Assembly (NCBI GenBank): GCA_027493675.1
Contig: JAOSKI010000004.1
Location: forward strand, 36,894 to 100,893
Direction of reading: 5' to 3'
DNA length: 64,000 bases
Source of the DNA: Microthrixaceae bacterium
Lineage (GTDB): Bacteria > Actinomycetota > Acidimicrobiia > Acidimicrobiales > Microtrichaceae
Position numbers and translations under genes: made by a program. The notes beneath the pieces are model-generated. The model searched no databases, was not told where the DNA came from, and saw only the letters and a program-made list of their open reading frames with translations. This document shows positions 9,001 through 13,936 of the stretch, one piece after another. Positions within the stretch are counted from its first letter, which is position 1. Every line of letters begins with the position of its first letter.

Positions 9001-11389
9001 GGATGCCAACGCGAGGATCCTGGGTGCGGGCCCACGGGTGCACGGACAGCTCCAACCCCGACCTCACCGGCACGCTCGCCGTCGAGTTCGACAGCGGAGG
9101 CCCCCGACTCGCCGGCTTCGACCTGAGGACGGGATGGGGGCTCACCGTCACCCGGGTGAACGGACAGCTCGTCTCCACGTTCTCCTTCGACGGCACGGTC
9201 GGGTTCCCCTCCTGGCTGTCCACCGCCACCGGACAGGGCTCCGCCCACGCCACCGGCACCGTCGCCTCCGACGGCACGATCGATCCTCGCCCTCGGCATC
9301 AGCTCCCTGAACCTCGGCGGCTTCCAGGTGCACAGCGGCACCTTCCACGTCATCGGCAACACCACCTCCGCCCAGATGGAGCTCGACGCCCAGACGTCCT
9401 TCCTCGGCGCCAACCTCGGCGTGACCGGCTCGCTCGCTTTGAGCGGGAGCGGCCCGTCGGGCTCGCTGACGTTGAGGTTCCTCTCGGGCAACTCCCTGGC
9501 CTTCGGACCGGTGGCGGTCAAGGGAACCCTCTCGCTGGCGGTCACTCCGACTTCGGCCGACGTCAGCGCCACCGGGTCCGTCGACGTGCCCGGCGTGGCC
9601 GACGGCCTGGGCGTCTCCGGGCGGATCGCGTCCGACGGCACCGGCAGCCTGGCGCTCACCGGCACCTCGCTGGGGCTCAAGGGCTTCGGCCTCACCCGTA
9701 GGAGTGGCACTCCGCCGCCGCCTCTGGCGTCGATCACCGCACGCTCACCGCCACCACCATGACCGTCGACGCCCGGTTCAACTTCCTCGGCAACGTCCTC
9801 GACGTGGACGGCAACCTCTCGCTGTCGCTCAGCGGGCCCAGCGGCTCGCTGGCGCTCACCTACGGCGGATCGGTCAACATCCCCTTCGGTGGCTGGACGT
9901 TCGAGGGCGGGGTCACCATGGCCATCACGCCGAGCGGGGGCAGCATCGCAGTGAGCTCCCGCATCGACGTCCCCGGACTGGCCAGCAACCTGAGCACCTC
10001 CGGCAGCCTGGACTCGTCGCTGCGGGGCTCGATGACGGTCAGCGCCGGTTCACTGCGCCTCGGCCCGCCCGGCTCCCCGTTCTCCATCAGCGGCTCGTTC
10101 ACCCTGAGTCGCCTCGGCAGCCCGGCGGTGATCGCCCTGACGGCGTCGAACGTGTCGCTCGACTGGGCGAACGTGAGCGCTTTCACGGTGAACACGTTCA
10201 CGATCGCCTCCGACGGTCGCTTCGATGCATCGGTCACCGGTAGGACGGTCGGCATCTCCCAGTTCTCCTGGACCTTGCCCGACTTCAACCTCCACGTCGG
10301 CCCCAACGCCACCGGCGTCCAGCTGCAGCTCGGTTCGTCGTCGCTGTCGATCACCGGGATGAGCACCCTCACGATCCCCGGGCTCAACATCGACACCACC
10401 GGCAACTTCAGCGTGACCCTGGCCGGCACGCGGTTGGACATGGCCGCCCTGCAGCTCCATGGAAGGCTGATCTTCGAGCGCCAGAGCGGGATGTTCCGCC
10501 TGCGTGTCAGTGGACCCAACTTCTTCACCCCGGCCAGGTTCTCCATCCCGGGCTTCGCCACCATCAACGTGGGTGACTTCACGATCGCATCCAACGGCAC
10601 CTTCTCGGTGCAGGCCTCCACGACGCGGCTCGGGCCCAGCGCCCTCAGCATCCGCAACGCATCGATCCGGGTGCGCAAGACCGGCTCTCGCCGAGCACCC
10701 TGAAGGTGGCGTGGTCGGCGGCGATCTCTACCTGCCCGTCGGCGACCCCATTGACCTACCGACGCTCGAGATCGATGGAGACGCCACCTGGAGCCACACC
10801 TTCACCGCCAGTGGGCTGGACCTCGGCCCGGCGCTGCGCACATCCAACAACCCGTCGTTCACGTTGTCGCTCGCTGACGGCGTGCTCGTCCTGGATCTCG
10901 ACGAGACGCTCTATGTGGAGCGTGCTCGCCGGCAGCGTCGACATGCGGCTCCGGGAGCTCCACGTGGGATCGGACGGCACGTTCGAAGGCAACGTCCGCG
11001 GCCGCCTCTCGGTGCTCGGCTACCTCTTCGCCACCGCCACGTTCGACGTCAGCCTCTCCGGGGCAGGGTGCGCATGATGATCCCCTCCAACGACCCTGTG
11101 AGTGTGGACCTCGGCCCGGTGAACGGCAGCGTCCACGGCTCGGTCTACTCCGACGGGGACTTCGACTTCAGCGGCGATGCCGTCGTCGACCTCACCCGGT
11201 GGGGGGGGGTTGTTGGGCACGGCCACCGTGCGCCTGCGCGACAGCGGGCTGTCGGGGAGCTTCACCGGCCAGGCCTGCGCCCTGGTCTGCATCGACGTGG
11301 TCGGTGGATCGATCAGCCGTAGCGGAGTCCTCACCTTGCGGATAGCCGGGATCAGGTATCGGATCCAGATCTTCGATCCTCCGCAGTAG
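1..11389 (+). CDS. Giant secreted beta-repeat/Calx-beta surface protein (whole locus, frame-broken, 5' end outside window)
   Basis: One continuous plus-strand protein can be read through about 15 frame changes from the left edge to the stop after IQIFDPPQ. N-terminal repeats open with C-x-[IV]-[ST]-W and carry a G-x-W-x(4)-NW motif; Calx-beta-like segments with acidic VTIVDDD endings follow near 3.0-3.7 kb. The remaining ~7 kb is Ser/Thr/Gly/Asp-rich beta-strand sequence with repeated phrases such as SGPSGSLALTY and VTPTSADVSATGS. No catalytic motif or membrane segment is visible. Such composition is usual in very large extracellular adhesin-like proteins; the adhesive role is inference. The fragments are listed separately because an ORF caller will report them that way. 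Confidence 0.7.
150..689 (+). CDS. Giant surface protein fragment 1 (first beta repeat)
   Basis: The frame continues upstream of the GTG at 150 as PACSITWVGASGGDW, so 150 is not a true start. It carries the first copy of the C-x-[IV]-[ST]-W ... NW repeat, then glycine/serine-rich strands ending ITNRVG. The frame is lost near 680; the continuation GLIRKTGGATTRASLG lies in another frame and aligns with the ITNRAGATITKT part of later copies. Confidence 0.6.
   Translation: MGASGGDWDVTGNWNLARIPNDTDVVCIPDDATVVHSTGQTIVRYLLSDGDITLSGGSLAAAEESHVQNLDLSGGTISSGSELTVTASLSWSSGSLGGSGTTVVAPGAAGVISGSGTKTLTGLLRNDGNITWSAGTLEMASGGNGPHLDNAGALTISGAVTTTTVTNEDTPRITNRVGA
784..4344 (+). CDS. Giant surface protein fragment 2 (beta repeats then Calx-beta-like modules)
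   Basis: Genuine coding runs from about 1,080 to 3,770. It contains a repeat opening CTVSWDGGAGDGRWDTAANW, two near-identical 221-aa-period repeat copies, and two Calx-beta-like modules with acidic strand ends (VTIVDDD). Calx-beta modules are calcium-binding extracellular folds in known proteins. After LDRNGPSP the frame breaks; the Arg/Ser-rich tail to 4,344 is out-of-frame and should be ignored. A further break lies near 870-1,060. Confidence 0.65.
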   Translation: MVLDGDVEQVSEHLTGGTWEISEGALTIAAGSWPLVQTRPRSSFGATRRHDPQRLGPRRVDGFLQAATKERCPCTTGNSSCPLASATRARSTSRRGLSLDGPDGFSQSSSGRLQVEISGVAPAGSNGRVETNVASLGGTIEAILVPTDEEESEAPYEPGPGDAFTVIDADWLIGTFDTVEGPLEATYDSDDGDVILSLGGVTGGCTVSWDGGAGDGRWDTAANWDTDVVPGSTDRACIPEGSTAEHSTGTSSVGSVDAQGTLRVSGGTLGIAGDSSVSNLQVAGGILDGSGDLAVTDTFTWTYGTVRGGGVLRLAPGSSGSISGTVTLARHLQNEATLVWQSGSIAFSESGGVHAHLDNHATLEIRNPENAYSVCCTAQPIITNRAGATITKTVDGITTLGAGGNQFTNDGTVRSVAGLLLIGGGTASGGSGTWVADANLSLHAGTFALTGAVTGSGQFSVSGAAVRFTGSNQFNPAQTAVTGGSLDLDQDTDGGNTTGTLAVSSGVLDGDADLAVTDAFTWTYGTVRGGGVLRLVPGSSGSISGTVTLARHLQNEATLVWQSGSIALSESGGVHAHLDNHATFEIRNPENAYSVCCTAQPTITNRAGATITKTVDGITTLGAGGNQFINDGTIRIGSASTLQVGDTFTQGTTGRLQFGLAGTSPGTTHGRLLVSGQATLAGTVASTFEGGFTSTQGEQFLVLDAASLSGSFATVDSPLVPHYDTAAATVTLVDETFVPVPPTVSLSPQSAVESSGTFMIEVRGIGGNVPVEVPVHVLAGTAGEPADFSTDFTPTTVTVLPGGLTHVPVTIEADTLDEDDETFTVVVGGAIATMTVVDDDEPPQVVIDGLSITEGDEGTVDATLSVRLVGPFLGSLPQPSGRLVTVEATTHAGTALAGSDYIATSDIVVFQPGQTTKLFTVPIVGDTLDEDHEQFTVTLQGAVNATVAEGEMATVTIVDDDSTATGDVAQQLDEGGGQLFDLLDDWGGEYDLDRNGPSPSSCPGTPTSWPVCTSPRTSSARSKALRRISTTTWPLCAGNSRIGVSRSTGSREVCAASRHLPRRPTSSRSATPHGSRSSPRPSASPRTSSTTTPKGSSTAWRRTSASTPTSMPARTSWSPSWSVSTRPASTSPTRAACASGSTPPPRSAAPATSAGSPGSTSRDRPTSTSLSSCRPTAAPPACAPQS
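1675..2688 (+). repeat. Two near-identical ~350-bp direct repeats, 663-bp period, inside the giant gene
   Basis: Bases ~1,675-2,025 and ~2,338-2,688 agree at almost every position (both contain cctacggcacggtgcgtggt, at 1,688 and 2,351). The offset of 663 bp is 221 codons, so the repeat keeps frame. Substitutions are few, which suggests recent duplication or gene conversion. Confidence 0.9.
3942..4730 (+). CDS. Giant surface protein fragment 3
   Basis: The frame is coding from about 3,770 (LPFELPGHTDELAGLYEPQD) to about 4,560. It links the Calx-beta part to the C-terminal beta-rich part and includes a short helical stretch (FTADELNDDAEGVLDGLAA) followed by strands such as DLVVTLVVGVDETGFYV. 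No family was recognised. The frame breaks at VITLVRH; the Arg/His-rich end is out of frame. Confidence 0.55.
   Translation: MCGKPAPPTEADIIQVRYTARLSELAEAIGFTADELNDDAEGVLDGLAANLGLDADFDAGADLVVTLVVGVDETGFYVSDESGMRLGLDTTTTVRGTGDVGGITGLDLEGPTDVDVAVLLQANGGAARLRTAELTRPPAAYLRPAAEGTVAMHLDATLDPVDLAWDATFTLAVGPDFSTDITVDARLAGTLTLPGLTEAGQPAVITLVRHLRRHDLDPHRRGRLRRRVRARRVRRRRARLPGDPVPRHLHRHRSRHPAHRPR
4666..5004 (+). CDS. Giant surface protein fragment 4
   Basis: This fragment continues the same beta-rich protein (DTFTGTAAATLHTDL ... GGVTVAADVVVLDP). It ends by frameshift in a G/C-rich run near 4,970; coding resumes at once in another frame as LTADGHLALHADSL. Confidence 0.5.
   Translation: MILSPDTFTGTAAATLHTDLGDDDHPVDIDLTRSFDHTTFHVDGHLEMGDVSLGGDPAPAWLGGLTLDAGFDGDIAAGTLSGGVTVAADVVVLDPQPAAGGEEPEGVARAGA
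5162..5500 (+). CDS. Giant surface protein fragment 5
   Basis: The coding frame runs from about 5,010 to 5,395 (TASIGGAIDIAASDVDISLG ... VTGSIDFAAMGT). The Arg/Ser-rich tail after 5,400 is out of frame. Confidence 0.5.
   Translation: MPSLNGLGVTFTGLHLNRDGTWGADGVAVATQGLLQTIGLGGIVPFDITSVALDFPDMEDLDAFEVSVTGSIDFAAMGTCRSRRSSASVATRSALPPRRRTTTSASPSPSSR
5229..7397 (+). CDS. Giant surface protein fragment 6 (long Asp/Gly-rich beta segment)
   Basis: Coding is genuine from about 5,516 (DLGPITLGFEDLVVGDSG) to about 7,070 (FDFAFETPPG). It is roughly 510 residues of alternating hydrophobic strands with acidic Gly-rich turns and no transmembrane helix. The first ~95 residues of the ORF and its Pro/Arg-rich end are frame artefacts. 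Confidence 0.6.
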   Translation: MRTAWRWRPRGSSRRSVWAGSCPSTSPPSPSTSPTWRTWTPSRSPSPAASTSPPWAPAVHADHRPRWRPGRPFLPAGGQRLQLLRRRRVAERGRIRPWDLGPITLGFEDLVVGDSGITFGSQLTLGGYHDGVWAGDACGSLSILGGLDDLQGEAAIDVCGSLDITPDGASLDLDGTFSVSATLGDAVTVEGAHLRFGLGIAMDDQFAFTVTGPTFEGFGVDRIEIAFGDVMRLVGTEVDIDFSPAPGEPLVAFGGALGDGSLAVEFDDADVFSGWGGEAGNLGIAADGTVVLLPGFFVDIHVPDGERFGLPDWLPLRVDEVGIRFPDVDLGNIPPEGVPVEDLADFALRFSGGLEVTDAWPIAAAVDGLEVDLGKLSRGEEFPITNLDGFRMGVEPFELVPGFRVGGGLELGSVTVDADAEPGNQPEDVLYGRIFGEFSYEGMGAGIDLVVSQYGPVLAQLQVPLAIPIDGGALGGVILSSVEGGIAFGGPAFPDPERPVEILHDPAFDTDFPVNDDTIRDSVEPAVQNGNLTWDNGFTLAMSGNLTHALAPGVVTGDVTLGANIGMVPGQEGLKLLGSGDISVWGMSYAGTALLMDLTDPAKPSFDFAFETPPGGQPAQLPDARPGRARGEPRHHRDALRVRPRRRHVPRPAHHRHPGGGPGVLRGHPRRARRRPSGPPRPSPVHDRARQGPQRLRLGHRGRGSDRPPVPHLRCHGMAGYG
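7072..7950 (+). CDS. Giant surface protein fragment 7 (more helical segment, EF-hand-like loop)
   Basis: This fragment includes amphipathic helices and an EF-hand/dockerin-like loop, LDRDHSGFVSATEDE (acidic and Ser/Thr residues spaced D-x-D-x-S-G), near residue 80. That spacing would suit calcium binding and fits the upstream Calx-beta modules; the binding is inference. The frame breaks near 7,885. Confidence 0.55.
   Translation: MGNPLSFLMPAQAVLEASLDTTGMLSGFGLGVGTFLDRLTTGTLEVGQGFFEDTLDALAADLQAHHDRPLSTIVLDRDHSGFVSATEDEAVIDRQFLISGVMGWLGTGEDSLPSDPVGAARAGQIFLAELLSTAGDVLHGGGTFDLADVFTKADYMAFAQILGAGKEAVAAVLGVMRDAVIDAGDAFMSQFDPSFHLRGALQPIILGIPFGEPQHEVELIITEDGLGFGFDTSVVDIGMQLCDRIAPFIGSAVCRMLSLGFEDHLGMTVELPPRRDRRGPLRGFRDSPPSTR
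7830..8942 (+). CDS. Giant surface protein fragment 8
   Basis: Coding is genuine from about 7,915 (GLPTVDPMSGDWAIELRGG) to about 8,795 (STDPLLRKG). Coding then continues in the 7,988-9,310 frame as LAVDGLVDDAEFRLAITPP to about 9,035. The content is still strand-rich and lacks recognisable catalytic residues. Confidence 0.55.
   Translation: MPDVVPGLRGPPGHDRRAAPSAGSSRASSGVQGLPTVDPMSGDWAIELRGGLRWLDFEVGQMTGLAIAPGNQAFLDAHVQKLYEDPDAPLDTSRIPIQSADHYEDLLTYGGVLLNGRLLLPELLTDPVGLLGSLDIPVPEDPLELPAWVSAVAEHLSRVAQPATVQLYLPSFASVLLPDYDAPTEAERLIPVGSGQELADRFNEVSQAAYLEGTFDGTLLSIPFGKARVYTDVDTIGVEGKLPLIGLQANFQLDTAPTAGSDGTVQLPRAITTVSIDEAEIDAALARLGLPPIVGGVAGVDSTFRAVSPGYEPTSTDPLLRKGHRAPGRAWLSTDSWTMRSSASPSPRRPHPGYPTSSAPPESAGSALPA
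9003..9701 (+). CDS. Giant surface protein fragment 9
   Basis: The genuine part is about 9,050-9,285 (NPDLTGTLAVEFDSGGPRLAGF ... ATGTVASDGTID), a repeat of the strand pattern seen in the following fragments. The Arg/Pro-rich remainder is out of frame. Confidence 0.45.
   Translation: MPTRGSWVRAHGCTDSSNPDLTGTLAVEFDSGGPRLAGFDLRTGWGLTVTRVNGQLVSTFSFDGTVGFPSWLSTATGQGSAHATGTVASDGTIDPRPRHQLPEPRRLPGAQRHLPRHRQHHLRPDGARRPDVLPRRQPRRDRLARFERERPVGLADVEVPLGQLPGLRTGGGQGNPLAGGHSDFGRRQRHRVRRRARRGRRPGRLRADRVRRHRQPGAHRHLAGAQGLRPHP
9328..9762 (+). CDS. Giant surface protein fragment 10
   Basis: About 130 residues contain the repeat unit LSLSGSGPSGSLTL ... VTPTSADVSATGSVDVPG. This unit recurs in the next fragment (LSLSGPSGSLALTYGG ... 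ITPSGGSIAVSSRIDVPG), so the C-terminal third is an internal array of ~145-aa repeats. Confidence 0.55.
   Translation: MHSGTFHVIGNTTSAQMELDAQTSFLGANLGVTGSLALSGSGPSGSLTLRFLSGNSLAFGPVAVKGTLSLAVTPTSADVSATGSVDVPGVADGLGVSGRIASDGTGSLALTGTSLGLKGFGLTRRSGTPPPPLASITARSPPPP
9759..10703 (+). CDS. Giant surface protein fragment 11
   Basis: This is an almost uninterrupted 305-residue part of the C-terminal array, rich in Ser/Thr/Gly and built of short strands (SSLSITGMSTLTIPGLNIDT). It overlaps the preceding fragment by 4 nt only because the frame shifts there; the ATG at 9,759 is not a convincing start. The frame is lost at VRKTGSR. Confidence 0.6.
   Translation: MTVDARFNFLGNVLDVDGNLSLSLSGPSGSLALTYGGSVNIPFGGWTFEGGVTMAITPSGGSIAVSSRIDVPGLASNLSTSGSLDSSLRGSMTVSAGSLRLGPPGSPFSISGSFTLSRLGSPAVIALTASNVSLDWANVSAFTVNTFTIASDGRFDASVTGRTVGISQFSWTLPDFNLHVGPNATGVQLQLGSSSLSITGMSTLTIPGLNIDTTGNFSVTLAGTRLDMAALQLHGRLIFERQSGMFRLRVSGPNFFTPARFSIPGFATINVGDFTIASNGTFSVQASTTRLGPSALSIRNASIRVRKTGSRRAP
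10706..11077 (+). CDS. Giant surface protein fragment 12
   Basis: In this frame the genuine part is about 10,910-11,060 (VLAGSVDMRLRELHVGSDGTF). The part before it (YLPVGDPIDLPTLEIDGDATW) is read in the 10,504-11,322 frame. Confidence 0.4.
   Translation: MAWSAAISTCPSATPLTYRRSRSMETPPGATPSPPVGWTSARRCAHPTTRRSRCRSLTACSSWISTRRSMWSVLAGSVDMRLRELHVGSDGTFEGNVRGRLSVLGYLFATATFDVSLSGAGCA
11177..11389 (+). CDS. Giant surface protein C-terminus
   Basis: The last ~65 residues (LLGTATVRLRDSGLSGSFTGQACALVCIDVVGGSI) end at a TAG. There is no sorting signal, autotransporter barrel or other anchor at the C-terminus, so the protein is either freely secreted or held by an N-terminal device outside the window. 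Confidence 0.5.
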   Translation: MPSSTSPGGGGLLGTATVRLRDSGLSGSFTGQACALVCIDVVGGSISRSGVLTLRIAGIRYRIQIFDPPQ

Positions 11390-11439
11390 CCACTCGTGAG
11401 CAGGCCCCCGGGAGCGGCAGCCGTGTGGCGCCGGGTGGC

Positions 11440-12307
11440 TCAGAGGAGCTCGACCGCGTCGCCCTGGTTGATGCGGCCAGGCTCCACGATGTCGAGGCCG
11501 ATGCCGAAGTCCATCTTCGTCTCGCGCACCAGGGGTGCGCGGATCCGCCGCTCGGTGGGCAGGTCGTCCTGGGGGAGGGGTCACCATCACGCAGGGCGTG
11601 ACATGGGTTGGACCACCTCGGCCACCGCCGAGCCGATGCGCAGGTGACGGCCACACCAGTCGATCTCAGGGAAGCCACCGGGCTCGTCGCCGGTGTCGAC
11701 CAGGACGTTGGGACGGAACCGGCGGACGTCCATCGGAGGCGCCCGTGTGGCCGCGGCCAGCGTGGCGATCGATGTCGTGGTCAGCACGTGGAGCTGGAAG
11801 CTGTCGAAGTAGGTGCCCCGCGGGCCCACGTACTCGATGAGCTCGGTCGCGAGCTCGGGCGGCGCCATCGTGGTCCAGTCGGGTGTCGGCTCGTCGGGTG
11901 CAGTCCCAGCTGGCGGCGGAACTCGGTTTCGTCGGGCAGCTCCACCCGGCGGTAGTGGTCCAGATCCTCCGCGGGCCGTCGGGGCCACAGGGTGACCGGC
12001 CGGTCCAGCCGGGCCGACAGCACCTCTGCCACATCGGGCGCGTCGCTGGTGACGGTGGTGCCGTCGCCCAGGGCGATCTCGACCGGCGGGGTGGACGCAC
12101 CGGAGGGCGCCTCAAGGTATCGGGCGGCCAACTGCACCAGCGCCCCGATCTTCTTGGCACCCCGGATCTCCCCGATGCCTCGTCGCGCACCGCCCACCCG
12201 CGGTCGCCGGGGATCCCGTAGGTCGCCACCACGTCGGTCGAGCTGAGGCGTTCGCCCCGCATCGACTTCACCGGGTAGCGCCACAACTGCGCGACGGGTC
12301 CGATCAC
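11440..12307 (-). CDS. MOSC domain-containing protein
   Basis: The N-terminus IGPVAQLWRYPVKSMRGE is the hallmark MOSC_N beta-barrel start, where Y-P-[VI]-K-S-x-x-G is strongly conserved. The C-terminal MOSC part includes RRFRPNVLVD and ends GLDIVEPGRINQGDAVELL. The family (MOCOS C-terminus, mARC, YcbX) handles sulfur or molybdenum-cofactor-linked chemistry; the substrate here is unknown. About 285 aa once frame breaks near 12,180, 11,900 and 11,590 are closed. The GTG start at 12,307 sits inside a perfect hairpin. The conserved Cys of the sulfur-carrier MOSC class is hidden by a frame break. Confidence 0.8.
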
Positions 12308-12341
12308 CGGCCGGCTCCGGCTCGGAGCCGGCCGGTGATCG
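12301..12341 (-). terminator. Perfect 19-bp hairpin between ridA and the MOSC gene
   Basis: The arms cgatcaccggccggctccg and cggagccggccggtgatcg are exact reverse complements around a 3-nt loop. It lies 43 nt beyond the ridA stop and overlaps the proposed MOSC start codon. There is no clear U-tract, so it could be a terminator or attenuator, or a hairpin masking the MOSC start. Confidence 0.65.
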
Positions 12342-12383
12342 GGGCGCGGACGCGCGAACGGCGGCAGGCCTGTGGTCGGCCTG

Positions 12384-12773
12384 TCACAGCCGGGCCGTGA
12401 CCTTGATCTCGACCAGCACCTCCGGTACGGCCAGCGCGACGACCTGCACAAGCGTGCTGGCCACCTCGAAGTGTGGCCCCCAGACCTCGTGGCGGACCTC
12501 GTTGGCCACCGCCATCGCCGCTTCCATGTCGGTGACGAACACGACCTCCTCGACCACGTCGTCGAGGCTCGCCCCGTAGAAGTCCAGGACGTCGGCGATG
12601 TTCGCGTACGCGGCCCGCATCTGGTCCGCCATGCCCTCGGGGAGGTCCTCATCCTCGACGAACGCGGTCTGGCCCGAGACGTGGATGGTGTCGCCGGCCT
12701 TCACCGCCTGTGAGTAGCCGAAGTACTCCTCCACGACGTTGCCGTAGCGCATCGGTTCCTTGTGGGCCATCAC
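12384..12773 (-). CDS. RidA/YjgF/YER057c/UK114 family protein
   Basis: An intact 129-aa protein, the usual RidA length. It shows the family pattern: a YSQAVKAGDTIHVSGQTA strand region near residue 20, the helix MRAAYANIADVLDFYGASLDDVV, and the C-terminal VVALAVPEVLVEIKVTARL. Canonical RidA proteins hydrolyse reactive enamine/imine intermediates from PLP enzymes using an Arg near the C-terminus. Here the position reads ALAVPEVLVEI without that Arg, so it may belong to a non-archetypal Rid subgroup. A second ATG follows the first directly (MMAHK). Confidence 0.88.
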   Translation of the reverse strand: MMAHKEPMRYGNVVEEYFGYSQAVKAGDTIHVSGQTAFVEDEDLPEGMADQMRAAYANIADVLDFYGASLDDVVEEVVFVTDMEAAMAVANEVRHEVWGPHFEVASTLVQVVALAVPEVLVEIKVTARL

Positions 12774-12946
12774 TGCCTCCTCGCGCCCCGGCCGGCCCGC
12801 GTGCGGGTCCGGGTTCAGGGGCCTGTCGGGTCGCGGCTACGGCCAGGCTAGGTGGTGTTCGCGCCCCGTGGGATGCTCGGCGAGGGCTGCTCCAGCACCC
12901 AGCAGGTGACGGGCTGACCACGGTCGTGAGCATCGACGCGGTGCCA

Positions 12947-13662
12947 TCACGTCCCGATGATCTCGGACTGCACATCACCGAGGAGACGATCGAGTGCCGA
13001 AGCCCACGGCGCGCACCATGGCACGCGGCTTCGGCTTCGACCGCGGTCGTTCCCGCGCCGAGGGCCTTCACAGCGCGGAACCGGAGGTTCGCCGCGTCGC
13101 GACTTGCCGGATCCGATGGATCGTAGACCGCTGCGGTCTCCACCAGGGCCTGGTGGTAGCTGTTCCAGAACCTTGCGGTGCGCCACAGGCCCGCCGCCTC
13201 GAGTCGTGTCGCAATGTCCTTCATAGGGGCCTGAGCGCTGGTGAGCAGCTCCTGGAGATCAGCGTCCTTCGCGGTCGAGAGCTCCTGGGCGGTGCGAACC
13301 GCGATGTCGAACGCGGCGCACAACGCCTCGTCCGCGGATGCGGCCACCACACGATCGGGTGCACCCGCACCGTCGGCTTCATCGAGCAACCGGCGTTGCA
13401 TGTCCGAGATGGTCGGTGGCGCGGCATCGTCGCGTGATGACGGGTCAGCAGTGCTGCTCGCGCTGCGGGCGTCGTCGCCGGAGCTGCATCCGGTGATCAG
13501 CAGCACTACGGCCGCGGCAACCCAAGACCGCCTTGGTGAACGCCGGCAGGTTCGTATGGGTGCAGGGTACCGGCGACAGAGTGTCAGCCAGCAGGGCACT
13601 GGGAACGACACAGCGGAGGAGACCTCTGACACCTCGGTGGGAGCGGCGGCGGCCGTCGACAC
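12947..13662 (-). CDS. Putative lipoprotein of unknown function
   Basis: A hydrophobic run and lipobox (VAAAVVLLITGC-SS) follow a basic stretch (RTCRRSPRRS), then an Asp/Ser-rich linker and a helical domain (LDEADGAGAPDRVVAASADEALCAAF). It is therefore likely exported and lipid-anchored. The GTG at 13,662 leaves an unusually long leader, so the real start may be nearer 13,560. The C-terminus probably switches frame near 13,010 and ends ALDRLLGDVQSEIIGT at 12,947; the ORF that reads on into ridA is a shadow. No family recognised. Confidence 0.5.
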
Positions 13663-13936
13663 CCACAGGACATGAGCAGTGCGTGTGAGGTTCTCGATTG
13701 CAGACCGGTCGAGCGGTCACGGTGCAGGGCTGAGTGAACGCAGCTGCACCCACCCCCGGGCAGTACGCCGGAGATCACTGACGAGCTCGGGGATCAGGTC
13801 TCGGCATCCCGTGAAGGGACGGAGCAACAAGGTGTCCTGGTCCTCGGACAGACCACGCATCGAGGTGGCTCACCGCTACGGCATCTGCTGTTGATCCGCC
13901 GGATCCGGCTCGCCGTCGCCCGCGGTGGTCGCGCCC

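Noticed and set aside
12649-12946. C-terminal extension of the lipoprotein ORF into ridA
   Set aside because: It overlaps ridA in another frame and has Ala/Arg/Gly-rich low-complexity composition; the lipoprotein most likely ends at 12,947 after a frame break.
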